A stretch of 64,000 nucleotides of DNA from Palsa-513 sp036489875 (GTDB lineage Bacteria > Actinomycetota > Thermoleophilia > Solirubrobacterales > Solirubrobacteraceae), in assembly GCA_036489875.1 (NCBI GenBank), contig DASXEZ010000147.1:1-64000 (forward strand), read 5' to 3'. Below are positions 15,904 through 23,669 of the stretch, piece by piece. The translations under genes were made by a program, and so were the position numbers. Every line of letters begins with the position of its first letter. Position 1 is the stretch's first letter. The notes beneath the pieces were generated by a model. It searched no databases. It worked only from the letters and a program-made list of their open reading frames with translations, and was not told where the DNA came from.

Positions 15904-16661
15904 CAGCCGCCCCCGAGCTCCGCCGCCGCCTCGAGCTCGGCGCTCTCGCCCAGGTAGCTCGAGACCAGCAGCTCGCGGTTGCCGCGCAGGACCTCGGCGC
16001 TGCGCGAGAGCACGATGTCGCCGTGCGCGAGGACGTAGCCGCGATCGGCCGCCTCGAGCGCGAGGTGGACGTGCTGCTCGACGAGCAACACGGCACAGCC
16101 GCTGTCGACCGCGTACTGGCGCACCACGGGCATCAGCCGCTCGACGATCACCGGCGCGAGACCCAGGCTCAGCTCGTCGAGCAGGAGCAGCCTAGGCTGG
16201 CGCGCGAGCGCGCGACCGACGGCGAGCATCTGCTGCTCGCCGCCCGAGAGCAGCCCGGCGCGACGCGTGCGCAGCTCGGCGAGGGCCGGGAAGTAGCTGT
16301 AGGCGACGTCGGCGTCCAGGCGCTCGCCGCGGTGGGAGAGCCGGAAGTGCTCGGCGACCGTGAGCCCGAAGAAGATGCCGCGGCCCTCGGGGACGTGGGC
16401 GATGCCCATACGCGCGCGCGCCGGCGGCGAGACCGAGGCGAGATCCTCGCCGTTGTAGAGCACGCGACCGCTCAGCGGCCGCACCAGGCCCGAGATCACC
16501 CTCAGCGTCGTCGTCTTCCCGGCGCCGTTTGACCCGAGGAGGGCGACGACCTCACCGCGTCCCACCGTGAGCTTCATCTCGCGGATCACGGCCGCGTGGT
16601 CGTAGCCGGCGGTGAGCGCGTCGAGCTCGAGAACGTGGCCTTGCGTGGTCGTCTCGCTCAT
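15903..16661 (-). CDS. livF: Branched-chain-amino-acid-type ABC transporter ATPase LivF
   Basis: 252-residue ATPase with Walker A 'LLGSNGAGKTTTL', signature 'LLSGGEQQMLAVGRAL' and Walker B 'LLLLDELSLGLAP', the LivF pattern. Couples ATP hydrolysis to import with LivG and the fused LivHM permease. Overlaps livG by four bases. Context argues that the substrate is not an amino acid but a catabolised organic compound, as Liv-type systems often take up aromatic or other small molecules. Confidence 0.9.
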   Translation of the reverse strand: MSETTTQGHVLELDALTAGYDHAAVIREMKLTVGRGEVVALLGSNGAGKTTTLRVISGLVRPLSGRVLYNGEDLASVSPPARARMGIAHVPEGRGIFFGLTVAEHFRLSHRGERLDADVAYSYFPALAELRTRRAGLLSGGEQQMLAVGRALARQPRLLLLDELSLGLAPVIVERLMPVVRQYAVDSGCAVLLVEQHVHLALEAADRGYVLAHGDIVLSRSAEVLRGNRELLVSSYLGESAELEAAAELGGG

Positions 16662-17425
16662 GATGCTTCCGCCGTGATTTCGCTTGCCGAGCTGCCGAGG
16701 TAGGCCGAGATCACCCGGGGATCGCTGCGGATCGCCTCCGGCGTTCCCTCGGCGATGATGACGCCGAAGTCGAGCACGAAGATGTAGTCGCAGATGCTCA
16801 GCACCAGGCCCATGTCGTGGTCGATTAGGAGCATCGAGAGGCCGGCGTCGACGACGCTGCGAAGCCGCTGGCCGAGGTCCTGGCTCTCGGTCGTGTCAAG
16901 GCCCGCCGCGGGCTCGTCGAGGAGCAGCAGGCGCGGGCGGGCGGCGAGCGCGCGGGCGACGCCCACCAGCTTGCGCTGGCCCTGCGGCAGGTCGCTGGGG
17001 GACGCGTTGACGACGTCGGCGAGCCCGAGCAGCTCGAGCGTCTCCTCGACGGTGGCGAACGCGGTCTCGGGCTTCCACAGCAACTCCTTGAGCGTGGCCC
17101 GCAGTCCGGGCCGGTAGGCCGACACGGAGAGGTTCTCGCCGACCGTGAGGTCGTCGAAGAGCTCGATGCTCTGCCAGGTCCGGACCAGACCCTGGCGGGC
17201 GCGGTTGTGGGCCGAGAGCTTGGCGAGGTCGCGGCCGTCGAGCTCGACGCGGCCGTGCGCCGGCACGAAGCCCGTGATCGCGTCGATGAAGGTCGTCTTG
17301 CCCGCTCCGTTGGGCCCGATCAGCCCTACGAGCTGGCCGTCCTGCACGGAGATGTCGACGTTGTCCACGGCCTTGACGCCGCCGAAGTTCACGGCGATCC
17401 CGCTCGCCTCGAGCACCGCGGTCAT
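16658..17425 (-). CDS. livG: Branched-chain-amino-acid-type ABC transporter ATPase LivG
   Basis: 255 residues, Walker A 'LIGPNGAGKTTFIDAITG', signature region 'LPQGQRKLVGVARALA' and Walker B 'LLLLDEPAAGLD'. The insert typical of LivG lies between. Overlaps both neighbours by four bases, so translation of permease and ATPases is coupled. Confidence 0.9.
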   Translation of the reverse strand: MTAVLEASGIAVNFGGVKAVDNVDISVQDGQLVGLIGPNGAGKTTFIDAITGFVPAHGRVELDGRDLAKLSAHNRARQGLVRTWQSIELFDDLTVGENLSVSAYRPGLRATLKELLWKPETAFATVEETLELLGLADVVNASPSDLPQGQRKLVGVARALAARPRLLLLDEPAAGLDTTESQDLGQRLRSVVDAGLSMLLIDHDMGLVLSICDYIFVLDFGVIIAEGTPEAIRSDPRVISAYLGSSASEITAEAS

Positions 17426-19515
17426 TTGTCCACCACCAGCGGAGAGACCTCGGGGCTTGGGTCAGCGGCGGGACCGTCGGCGCTCTGGACGACGGGCCGC
17501 GGACCGCCCAGCGTGGGGGGCATGCGCGAGAGCAGCACCCGTTTGACGCGGTCGGCGGGATAGTTGGATTGGATCCCGAGCTCGGCCATCCTGCGTTTGG
17601 CCATCTTCTTGGCATAGCTCGCGCCCGCGATGCCCTCGGGATAGAAGACGAGGTTGAAGACCAGCGCGACGCCCGCGAAGAGCACCGTCCAGTCGCCGGA
17701 GATCCCGAACCACTTCTGGAAGGCGTACTGCGAGAGACCCTGGGTCGCCAGGAAGCCGGCCACGAGCGCTCCCGAGACCATCGTGATGCCGCCGATGTAG
17801 GCGAAGGCGATCACGCTGAGCGCCGTGAGGGCGCTGAAGCGGTCAGCGGAGACGCCGCCGAAGTTGTAGCCGTAGAGGCCGCCGGCGATACCGGCGATGA
17901 AGGAGCTCACGCCGAAGGCGATCAGCTTGGTGTTGCGCACGCTGATGCCGACGGCCGCGGCCGCGCGCTCGTTCGAGCGCACGGCGAGCATCCGCTGCCC
18001 GAGCGTGGCGCGACGGATGTTCGAGACGAGCATGCAGAGCAGGATCGTGACGATGAGGATGCCGATCCCGAGGATCGGACTGGGGAGTTTCCCGTCGAGG
18101 CCCTTGAAGGACGAGGCGTTACCGAGGTTGATTCCCAGGAAGGTCGGCTGCGCGACCGGGGCGCCGGCCAGGCCGGACCCCCACGTCGTGTTGACGAACA
18201 CGAACTGCTCGATGGCCACCGCAGCCGCGAGCGTCACCACCGCCAGCGTGACGCCGCGCACGCGCAGAGCGCCGACCGCGGTCGCGAGACCGAGCAGGGT
18301 GGCGCCGAGGGCGCCGAGGATCGGTCCGAACGGAAAGGCGATGCCCGCGTCGCCCGCGAGGTGCGAGACGAGCAGCCCGGCGACCCCGGAGAGCGCGAGC
18401 TGCATCACCGAGATCTGGCCGACGAAGCCGGTCAGGACGACGAGCGAGAGCGAGAGCACGGCGCCGATCGCAGAGGTCGTCAGCGCCTGGCGGAAGTCGA
18501 AGGGGAAGAGGATCAGGCAGATCGTCCCGATCACCAGGGCGATCAACGCCGGGCGCAGGACGCGCACCGGCTTGGGCGCCGCGGGCAGGCGTATCTCGAC
18601 GATGTCACCGCGGCCCGGTAGCTTGGCGCCGCGCCAGAACATCGCGACGAGGATCACCAGGAAGACCGCGAGCTCCTCGACGCCCGGAAGCGCCACGCCA
18701 TTGTCGGTCGGGAACCACGACTGCACCGAGAGGTAGTAGAGGACGTTCTCACCCATGCCGATCGCGAGACCGACGAGACAGGCGATCGGGATCGAGGTGA
18801 AGCGCGCCAGCAGCGCGGCGGCGAGCGCCGGGACCACGATCAGCGGGAGCGTGTCGGTGTCGAGCGAGATCAGGGGCGCCGCGAGTACGCCGATCACGCC
18901 GGCGATGAGGCAGCCCATGACGGTGTTGATCATCGAGAGCTGGTTGGGCTGCAGGCCCGCGAGCAGCGCCGAGGCCTCGTTCTCAGCGGCGGCGCGGGTC
19001 GCCAGTCCGAAGCGGCTATAGCGGTAGAGCAGGGTCAGGCCGATGGCGACCACGACGACGATGCCCGCGAGCACGAAGTGGGCGACCGGCACGGCGATCG
19101 TGAAGATCTTGACCACGGAGGAGGGAAGGATCGAGGGCTCGGTCTGGGGCGTGCCGCCGAAGGCGAGCAGGATCAGCGCCTGCGAGAGCAGCAGGATCCC
19201 GAGCGAGGCGACGAGCTTGGCGAGCGGAGTCGCCGTTCGCAACGGGCGGAACGCCACGAGCTCGGTCAGGACGCCGTAGAGGATGGCGACGACGACCGAG
19301 ATGATCAGGGCCGGGACGGTCGCGAAGTGGACTCCGTAATTGCCGTTCTTGAGCGACCAGAAGGCGAAACCGACCACCATCGCGGTCGCCCCCGCCGCCA
19401 GGTTGATGACGCCGGCGCCGCGGTAGGTGAGCACCAGCGAGATCGCGATCCCCGCGATCAGGGCCCCCGTCCCGAGGCCCAGAAGCGCAAACAGAACTAG
19501 CTGATCGACAGACAC
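17422..19515 (-). CDS. Fused LivH-LivM permease of ABC transporter
   Basis: 697 residues, about twice the size of a normal Liv permease. Residues 1-290 are LivH-like (GALIAGIAISLVLTYRGAGV, then 'NLAAGATAMV'). Residues ~330-650 are LivM-like ('LTGFVGQISVMQLALSGVAG' and 'LRVRGVTLAVVTLAAAVA'). Many hydrophobic helices throughout. The fusion fixes a 1:1 ratio of the two membrane subunits. Start ATG at 19515; preceded by a 354-base gap. Confidence 0.88.
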   Translation of the reverse strand: MSVDQLVLFALLGLGTGALIAGIAISLVLTYRGAGVINLAAGATAMVVGFAFWSLKNGNYGVHFATVPALIISVVVAILYGVLTELVAFRPLRTATPLAKLVASLGILLLSQALILLAFGGTPQTEPSILPSSVVKIFTIAVPVAHFVLAGIVVVVAIGLTLLYRYSRFGLATRAAAENEASALLAGLQPNQLSMINTVMGCLIAGVIGVLAAPLISLDTDTLPLIVVPALAAALLARFTSIPIACLVGLAIGMGENVLYYLSVQSWFPTDNGVALPGVEELAVFLVILVAMFWRGAKLPGRGDIVEIRLPAAPKPVRVLRPALIALVIGTICLILFPFDFRQALTTSAIGAVLSLSLVVLTGFVGQISVMQLALSGVAGLLVSHLAGDAGIAFPFGPILGALGATLLGLATAVGALRVRGVTLAVVTLAAAVAIEQFVFVNTTWGSGLAGAPVAQPTFLGINLGNASSFKGLDGKLPSPILGIGILIVTILLCMLVSNIRRATLGQRMLAVRSNERAAAAVGISVRNTKLIAFGVSSFIAGIAGGLYGYNFGGVSADRFSALTALSVIAFAYIGGITMVSGALVAGFLATQGLSQYAFQKWFGISGDWTVLFAGVALVFNLVFYPEGIAGASYAKKMAKRRMAELGIQSNYPADRVKRVLLSRMPPTLGGPRPVVQSADGPAADPSPEVSPLVVDK

Positions 19516-19730
19516 GGGCTACCTCCTGGCTCCGCGTTCGAGGCCGGCGCCGCCGCAGGCGCGAGCGCCGAGCTGAGCGAGCCTCGCGCCCAGCCGATGG
19601 TGAAGTCCAGCACGGTCCTCCCCGCGGTGTCGGCGACCAACCCGACCGCTTCGGTCGACGCAGCCACAGCGGGCGGAGGCGAAGCGCTCACTCCCACCCC
19701 CGCCCGCCCAGACGGCCGCAGCCGCCGCAC
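19497..19730 (-). CDS. Possible small unknown protein before the permease gene
   Basis: A 77-codon reading frame overlaps the permease start by 19 bases. Its second half ('AVGLVADTAGRTVLDFTIGW') shows the local preference for G/C at third positions, which is the only support. No ribosome site stands out. It may be a short coupling ORF or chance. Other frames in 19516-19869 look non-coding. Confidence 0.2.
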   Translation of the reverse strand: MRRLRPSGRAGVGVSASPPPAVAASTEAVGLVADTAGRTVLDFTIGWARGSLSSALAPAAAPASNAEPGGSPCLSIS

Positions 19731-19869
19731 CCCCGGCGACGCGGCCCCTACGAACCTGCATCGCGCCAGTGGCGACGGTCAGCCCCGGCGAGTCCGAAGG
19801 ACCCACCGGCGCATCGATGAAGCGAGACATCGTTGCGTGGCTGCCGTTGCTCATCAGCGTTCTGGTGGC
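19516..19869. other. 354-base gap inside the transporter operon
   Basis: Between the second binding-protein gene and the permease gene on the minus strand. Apart from the doubtful short ORF at 19497-19730, no promoter of the island type, hairpin or repeat is evident. Confidence 0.4.
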
Positions 19870-21219
19870 CTAGCTTGCCGGGAACCCGGAGTTGAACGGC
19901 CGTTGCTCCAACTCCTTCTGCAGTGCCGGGGGCGGCTCAGTCCAGCCGGACACGCGATTCCACGCGCCGTTGCCCTCGTACTTGAAGAAGTAGTTGCCGT
20001 CACTGCATGCTGCCGGCACCGAGCGGTACTTCCCGCAGTGCAGCAGCGCCCCACCCTCGAGCAGCGGACCCTTGAAGGCCTTGGCCTTCGCGGTGATCGC
20101 GGCTGGGCTGAGCTTGTTGTAACCGATCTCGTTCATGAACTGGGCGATCGTGAAGATCTGTCCCCACATGCCCGAGTACCAGTCGTCGTTGATGTTGGCC
20201 TGCTGACCGAACTGGGTGAAGGCCTTCAACATCGCTGTGCCGGTCGGATCCTTGATCAGCGGATCACCGGACTGCGACAGCTGGGCCGTCCAGTGCGGGT
20301 AGTCGCCACCGGGGTACTGACTCTTGATCGTCGGCTGGTCGCACTGGTCGAACTCGATCACCTTGTTCGGGTTGATCCCGAGCGTGGTCGCCGCCTTCGC
20401 CGCCGCGAGGCACTGGGCGGAGTCGGTGATGTCGAGCATCACGTAGCCCGCCGTCTGTGCGCCGGCCGCGGTCAGCGCGCCGGTGAGGTCCGTCGTATCG
20501 GGGCTGAAGGAAACCAGCTTGCTGGTGATCCCAGCCGCCGTGTCGGTCAGCTTCAGGCCCTGAGCGTTCTCGATCAGTCCAGCCTCAGCCGGGTAGATGA
20601 TCGCCGCCGTCTTGGCCTTCAGATACTGCTTCGCGTACTGGGCGATGCCGTAGACCGCGAAGGGGCCCGGGGCGAACAGGATGTACTCGTTGGGCGTGAT
20701 CACGTCGGAGTTGTTGAGCGAGAAACCCTGAATGATCGGCTTCTTACCGTTGACGGTGTGGTCGATCGTCTGCGCACCCACTGAGAGCGCGCCGAAGGAG
20801 ATCACGTCGACGTTCTTGTTGTTGAGGAAGCCCTGAGCGCAACCCAAGCCCTCTTCCTCGGCGTTCTTGACAATGCACTGGTCGAGCTCGAGCGGGTGAC
20901 CGTCGATGCCGTCCGCGTACTTGTTGATCCACTTCACGGCGAGCTCGGCCGCGGCCGAGGCCTCGGGGCCGACGGAGACGACGGTGCCACCGGAGTTGTT
21001 GCTTGACCAACCGATCACCGCCGGCTTGAGCTTCGGATTCGCGGCCCCCGGCTTACCGTGGGCGTACTGCACGAAATTCGTGATCCATCCGCCCGGCGGC
21101 GTTGCGGTCGCCGTCGCCGTGGAGCCGCCGACCGCCACAAGGGCGCCCAGGCTGCCGGCGAGGACAGCCGCTGCGACCGCGATGCGCGGTCGTAGCAATC
21201 TTGATCGTTTCACTCGCAC
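19870..21219 (-). CDS. Periplasmic/lipid-anchored-type ABC substrate-binding protein (second copy)
   Basis: 449 residues. N-terminal export signal (basic RVKRSRLLRPR, hydrophobic 'IAVAAAVLAGSLGALVAV'), then a type I periplasmic-binding fold (Peripla_BP_6-like): 'IGWSSNNSGGTVVSVGPEASA' and 'YADGIDGHPLELDQCIVKN'. No lipobox cysteine is seen near the cleavage site. Very similar along its whole length to the protein encoded at 21454, so a tandem duplication. Four or more cysteines conserved between copies suggest disulfides. Confidence 0.88.
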   Translation of the reverse strand: MRVKRSRLLRPRIAVAAAVLAGSLGALVAVGGSTATATATPPGGWITNFVQYAHGKPGAANPKLKPAVIGWSSNNSGGTVVSVGPEASAAAELAVKWINKYADGIDGHPLELDQCIVKNAEEEGLGCAQGFLNNKNVDVISFGALSVGAQTIDHTVNGKKPIIQGFSLNNSDVITPNEYILFAPGPFAVYGIAQYAKQYLKAKTAAIIYPAEAGLIENAQGLKLTDTAAGITSKLVSFSPDTTDLTGALTAAGAQTAGYVMLDITDSAQCLAAAKAATTLGINPNKVIEFDQCDQPTIKSQYPGGDYPHWTAQLSQSGDPLIKDPTGTAMLKAFTQFGQQANINDDWYSGMWGQIFTIAQFMNEIGYNKLSPAAITAKAKAFKGPLLEGGALLHCGKYRSVPAACSDGNYFFKYEGNGAWNRVSGWTEPPPALQKELEQRPFNSGFPAS

Positions 21220-21399
21220 TTCCCCTCCTTAGTCCTCTTCGTTATGCCTGCCGATGCTTCGCGCGCCCACTGACGTTTGTTGCCGACAGCCCGATCAACA
21301 CGCCCTACGCGAACTGCTGCGGGCGACCCCAGGAGAGGAAGTCGAACGGAATCAGGTGAGCACGGTGCGGCTTTGTCATGTGTGAGTCGAATCGGCCGC

Positions 21400-21430
21400 C
21401 GGCCGCCGTGCCCAGCGGGCACGGCGGCCG
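21400..21430 (-). terminator. Strong hairpin between the two binding-protein genes
   Basis: Fourteen-base perfect arms (21400-21413 and 21417-21430) with a three-base loop, starting 24 bases after the stop of the first binding-protein gene. No T tract on the minus strand. Probably a partial terminator or mRNA 3'-end stabiliser that gives the first binding protein a higher level than the permease. Confidence 0.6.
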
Positions 21431-21453
21431 ACGCGGCCTCAATCGGGGATCGC

Positions 21454-22818
21454 TCAGCCGGGGAACCCGGAGTTCGCGGGACGCGACTCCAGCAACTTCA
21501 CGAAGGCCGGCGGCGGGCTGACCGCGCCCGAGGCATGTGCCCACTTGCCCTTGCCCTGGTACTGGAAGAAGTACACAGAGTCGGCACAAGCTGCCGGCAG
21601 CGCCTTGAATTCGCCGCAGTGCTCGACCGAGCTGCCAAGCAGCAGCGGCCCCTTGAACGCCTTCGCCGCCGCACTGATCGCGGTGGGCGACAGCTTGTTG
21701 TAGCCCACCTTGTTCATCAGCTGGGCGTCGGTCATGATCAGACCGAACATGCCGGAGTACCAGTCGTCGCCGGCATCTGCCTTGTCACCGAACGCCGCGA
21801 GGGCGTTGGTGAACGCCTTGCCGGTCGGATCGCCGACGAGGGCCGATCCGCTCTGTGACAGCGAGTAGTAGTACTGCGGGAAGTCGCCACCCGGGAACTG
21901 CGGCTTGTTGGCGGTGGTGGTGCAGTCGGTGAATCCGATCACCTTGTGCGGGCTGATACCGAGCTGCTGGAGGTCCTTCGCCGCGGCGATGCAGTTCTGC
22001 GGCGAGGTGACGTCGAGGAAGATCATTCCCGCCGTCTGTGCCCCGGCGGCCGTCAGCGCACCGGTCAGGTCGCTGGTGGTCGGATCGAAGGCCACGACCT
22101 TGGTCGTGAGCCCGGCGTACTGATCCGTCAGTTTCAATCCCGCGGCGCTGGCGCTCAGGCCGGCCTCGTTGGGATAGATGACCGCGACCGACTTCGCGTG
22201 CATGTACACCTTCGCGAACTCGGAGGCCGGCGCCGTCTGGAACAGACCCGGCGCGAACAGGACGTACTCGTTGGGCGTGATCACGTCACGGTTGTTGAGC
22301 GAGAAGCCCTGAATGATCGGCTTCTTGCCGTCGATGGTCGCCTCCTCCGTCTGAGCGCCGACCGACAGCGCGCCGAAGGTGACCAGGCTGACCTTCTTGT
22401 TGTTGAGGAAGCCCTGAGCGCAGCCCAGACCCTCTTCCTCCGCGTTCTTGACGATGCACTGGTCGAGCTCGAGCGGGTGGCCGTCGATCCCGTCCGCGTA
22501 CTTGTTGATCCACTTCACGGTGACCTCAGCAGCCGCACTGGCCTCCGGACCGACCGAGATCACGGTGCCGCCGGAGTCGTTGCTCGACCAACCGATCAGC
22601 GCCGGGGACAGCTTCGGGTTGGCGCTCTTGGGCTGGCCGCCCAGGTACTTCACGAAGTTCGTTATCTGCGTCACGCCGGCGATGGCCGCGTGGGCCGAGG
22701 GCCCGTTGCTCGCGGCCGCCGGAGACCCGGCAACGAACCAGGCGCCGACGCCAAGTGCCAACGCGACGGCCGGTGCCACAAGCACCCGCCGCGCAAAAAC
22801 GGCATTGAATCTCCCCAT
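21454..22818 (-). CDS. ABC substrate-binding protein (first copy, operon head)
   Basis: 454 residues with export signal ('FARRVLVAPAVALALGVGAW', cleavage likely near AAASNG) and the same Peripla_BP_6-like body as the 19870 copy ('IGWSSNDSGGTVISVGPEASA', identical 'GIDGHPLELDQCIVKNAEEE'). ATG 22818 has AGGAAGG seven bases upstream. First gene behind the operator/promoter at 22917-22960, with a leader of about 92 bases. Ligand unknown; context implies the substrate of the catabolic island. Confidence 0.9.
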   Translation of the reverse strand: MGRFNAVFARRVLVAPAVALALGVGAWFVAGSPAAASNGPSAHAAIAGVTQITNFVKYLGGQPKSANPKLSPALIGWSSNDSGGTVISVGPEASAAAEVTVKWINKYADGIDGHPLELDQCIVKNAEEEGLGCAQGFLNNKKVSLVTFGALSVGAQTEEATIDGKKPIIQGFSLNNRDVITPNEYVLFAPGLFQTAPASEFAKVYMHAKSVAVIYPNEAGLSASAAGLKLTDQYAGLTTKVVAFDPTTSDLTGALTAAGAQTAGMIFLDVTSPQNCIAAAKDLQQLGISPHKVIGFTDCTTTANKPQFPGGDFPQYYYSLSQSGSALVGDPTGKAFTNALAAFGDKADAGDDWYSGMFGLIMTDAQLMNKVGYNKLSPTAISAAAKAFKGPLLLGSSVEHCGEFKALPAACADSVYFFQYQGKGKWAHASGAVSPPPAFVKLLESRPANSGFPG

Positions 22819-22916
22819 CACAGCCTTCCTCTCATCCGCCCTCAGGATGTTTGCGTGCTGCATGCCGCGACCGGCCAACTGGTCAGTTGTTCAACCCGCC
22901 TTAACGCAGCGGGTCA

Positions 22917-22960
22917 AGTCTAAACAGGAGCACGCTCAGCTGTCAAGTGGCCTGTCCAAT
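22917..22960 (-). promoter_or_regulatory. Island-type operator/promoter of the transporter operon
   Basis: On the minus strand: ATTGGACAGGCCACTTGACA (22960-22941), whose last six bases are the -35 box, then 18 bases, then TAGACT (22922-22917). TGGACAGGCCA inside it has the TGG-N5-CCA form of FadR-family operators. The same module occurs at 34.86, 39.0 and 44.3 kb. Confidence 0.8.
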
Positions 22961-23059
22961 ACTGGCCGATCATTGGGCGGCTTGCCACAAGCTGGGCCCC
23001 GAGGAGACCGCTAACGCGGGGAAATACGGCCCTCGGGCACGGCCATGAGCCCAGGTTAC

Positions 23060-23089
23060 TTGATCTCTGCCGGACCGCATCGCTAGCAT
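23060..23089 (+). promoter_or_regulatory. Promoter of the cupin/amidohydrolase genes
   Basis: TTGATC (23060-23065), 18-base spacer, TAGCAT (23084-23089). Spacer length equals that of the island promoters but the TGG-N5-CCA element is absent. Confidence 0.55.
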
Positions 23090-23216
23090 GGCGGACGCAA
23101 GCCCCGCCGTCGCACCCGCGCGCCAGGGCAGCCGGGACACCGCGCAGTCCCCCGCGCCGTCCCCGCCACGACCACCACAGCGAAGCGCCCAGGTGCGCGA
23201 ACCGGAGGAGAAGAGC

Positions 23217-23621
23217 ATGGCCGAGACGACGTCACATTCCGCATTCGACACCTGGAACGGGCGCGAGCCCTATCGCCTCTTCCCACAGGTCCTGTTGCAC
23301 TCGATCGGAGGCGACCAGGTCCTGCTGTGCCGCGTCAGCTACGAGCCCGACACGCACGTGCGCCGTCACTCGCACGAGCACACCGAGCAGGTGATGTTCG
23401 TGCTCGAGGGCGATGTGACGATGGACGTCGAGGGCGAGAAGCGGCGCATGGAGGCGGGCGACGTCGCGGTCGTCAACCGCGGCCAGGAGCACGAGCTGTG
23501 GTCGGAGGCCGGCTGTGTCTTCATCGAGGCCCTGGCCCCGGTCGCGCTCGACCACGTCGGCGATCACGACCGTGACCTGCGTGTTGGCGTCGACGAGGGC
23601 CGCACCCACGTCGAGCGCTGA
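23217..23621 (+). CDS. Single-domain cupin
   Basis: 134 residues. Cupin motif 1 is complete: His/His/Glu in RHSHEHTEQVMFVLEG and motif 2 His in 'GDVAVVNRGQEHELWSEAG'. Such proteins bind a metal and act as small dioxygenases, isomerases or ligand binders. ATG 23217 has GGAGGAG eight bases upstream; the frame is open upstream but that start is preferred. Divergent from the importer operon, 48 bases before the amidohydrolase gene. Confidence 0.8.
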   Translation: MAETTSHSAFDTWNGREPYRLFPQVLLHSIGGDQVLLCRVSYEPDTHVRRHSHEHTEQVMFVLEGDVTMDVEGEKRRMEAGDVAVVNRGQEHELWSEAGCVFIEALAPVALDHVGDHDRDLRVGVDEGRTHVER

Positions 23622-23669
23622 GCCGCTCCGGCCCCGCCGCGTGATCCTCCCAGCGCGCCGGCGACGGAC

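Larger units (their letters stand above)
22819..23216. other. 398-base divergent control region
   Basis: Holds the minus promoter/operator (22917-22960) and a plus promoter (23060-23089). A further partial repeat, AACTGGTCAGTT near 22877-22888, resembles half of a FadR site and lies in the leader of the binding-protein mRNA. The 23100-23200 part is a GC-rich leader of the plus-strand cupin gene with no clear gene. Confidence 0.5.

Noticed and set aside
19519..19854. 111-codon minus frame before the permease gene
   Set aside because: No ribosome site or motif; the second half becomes Arg/Gly-rich noise, and a different frame shows better codon preference.
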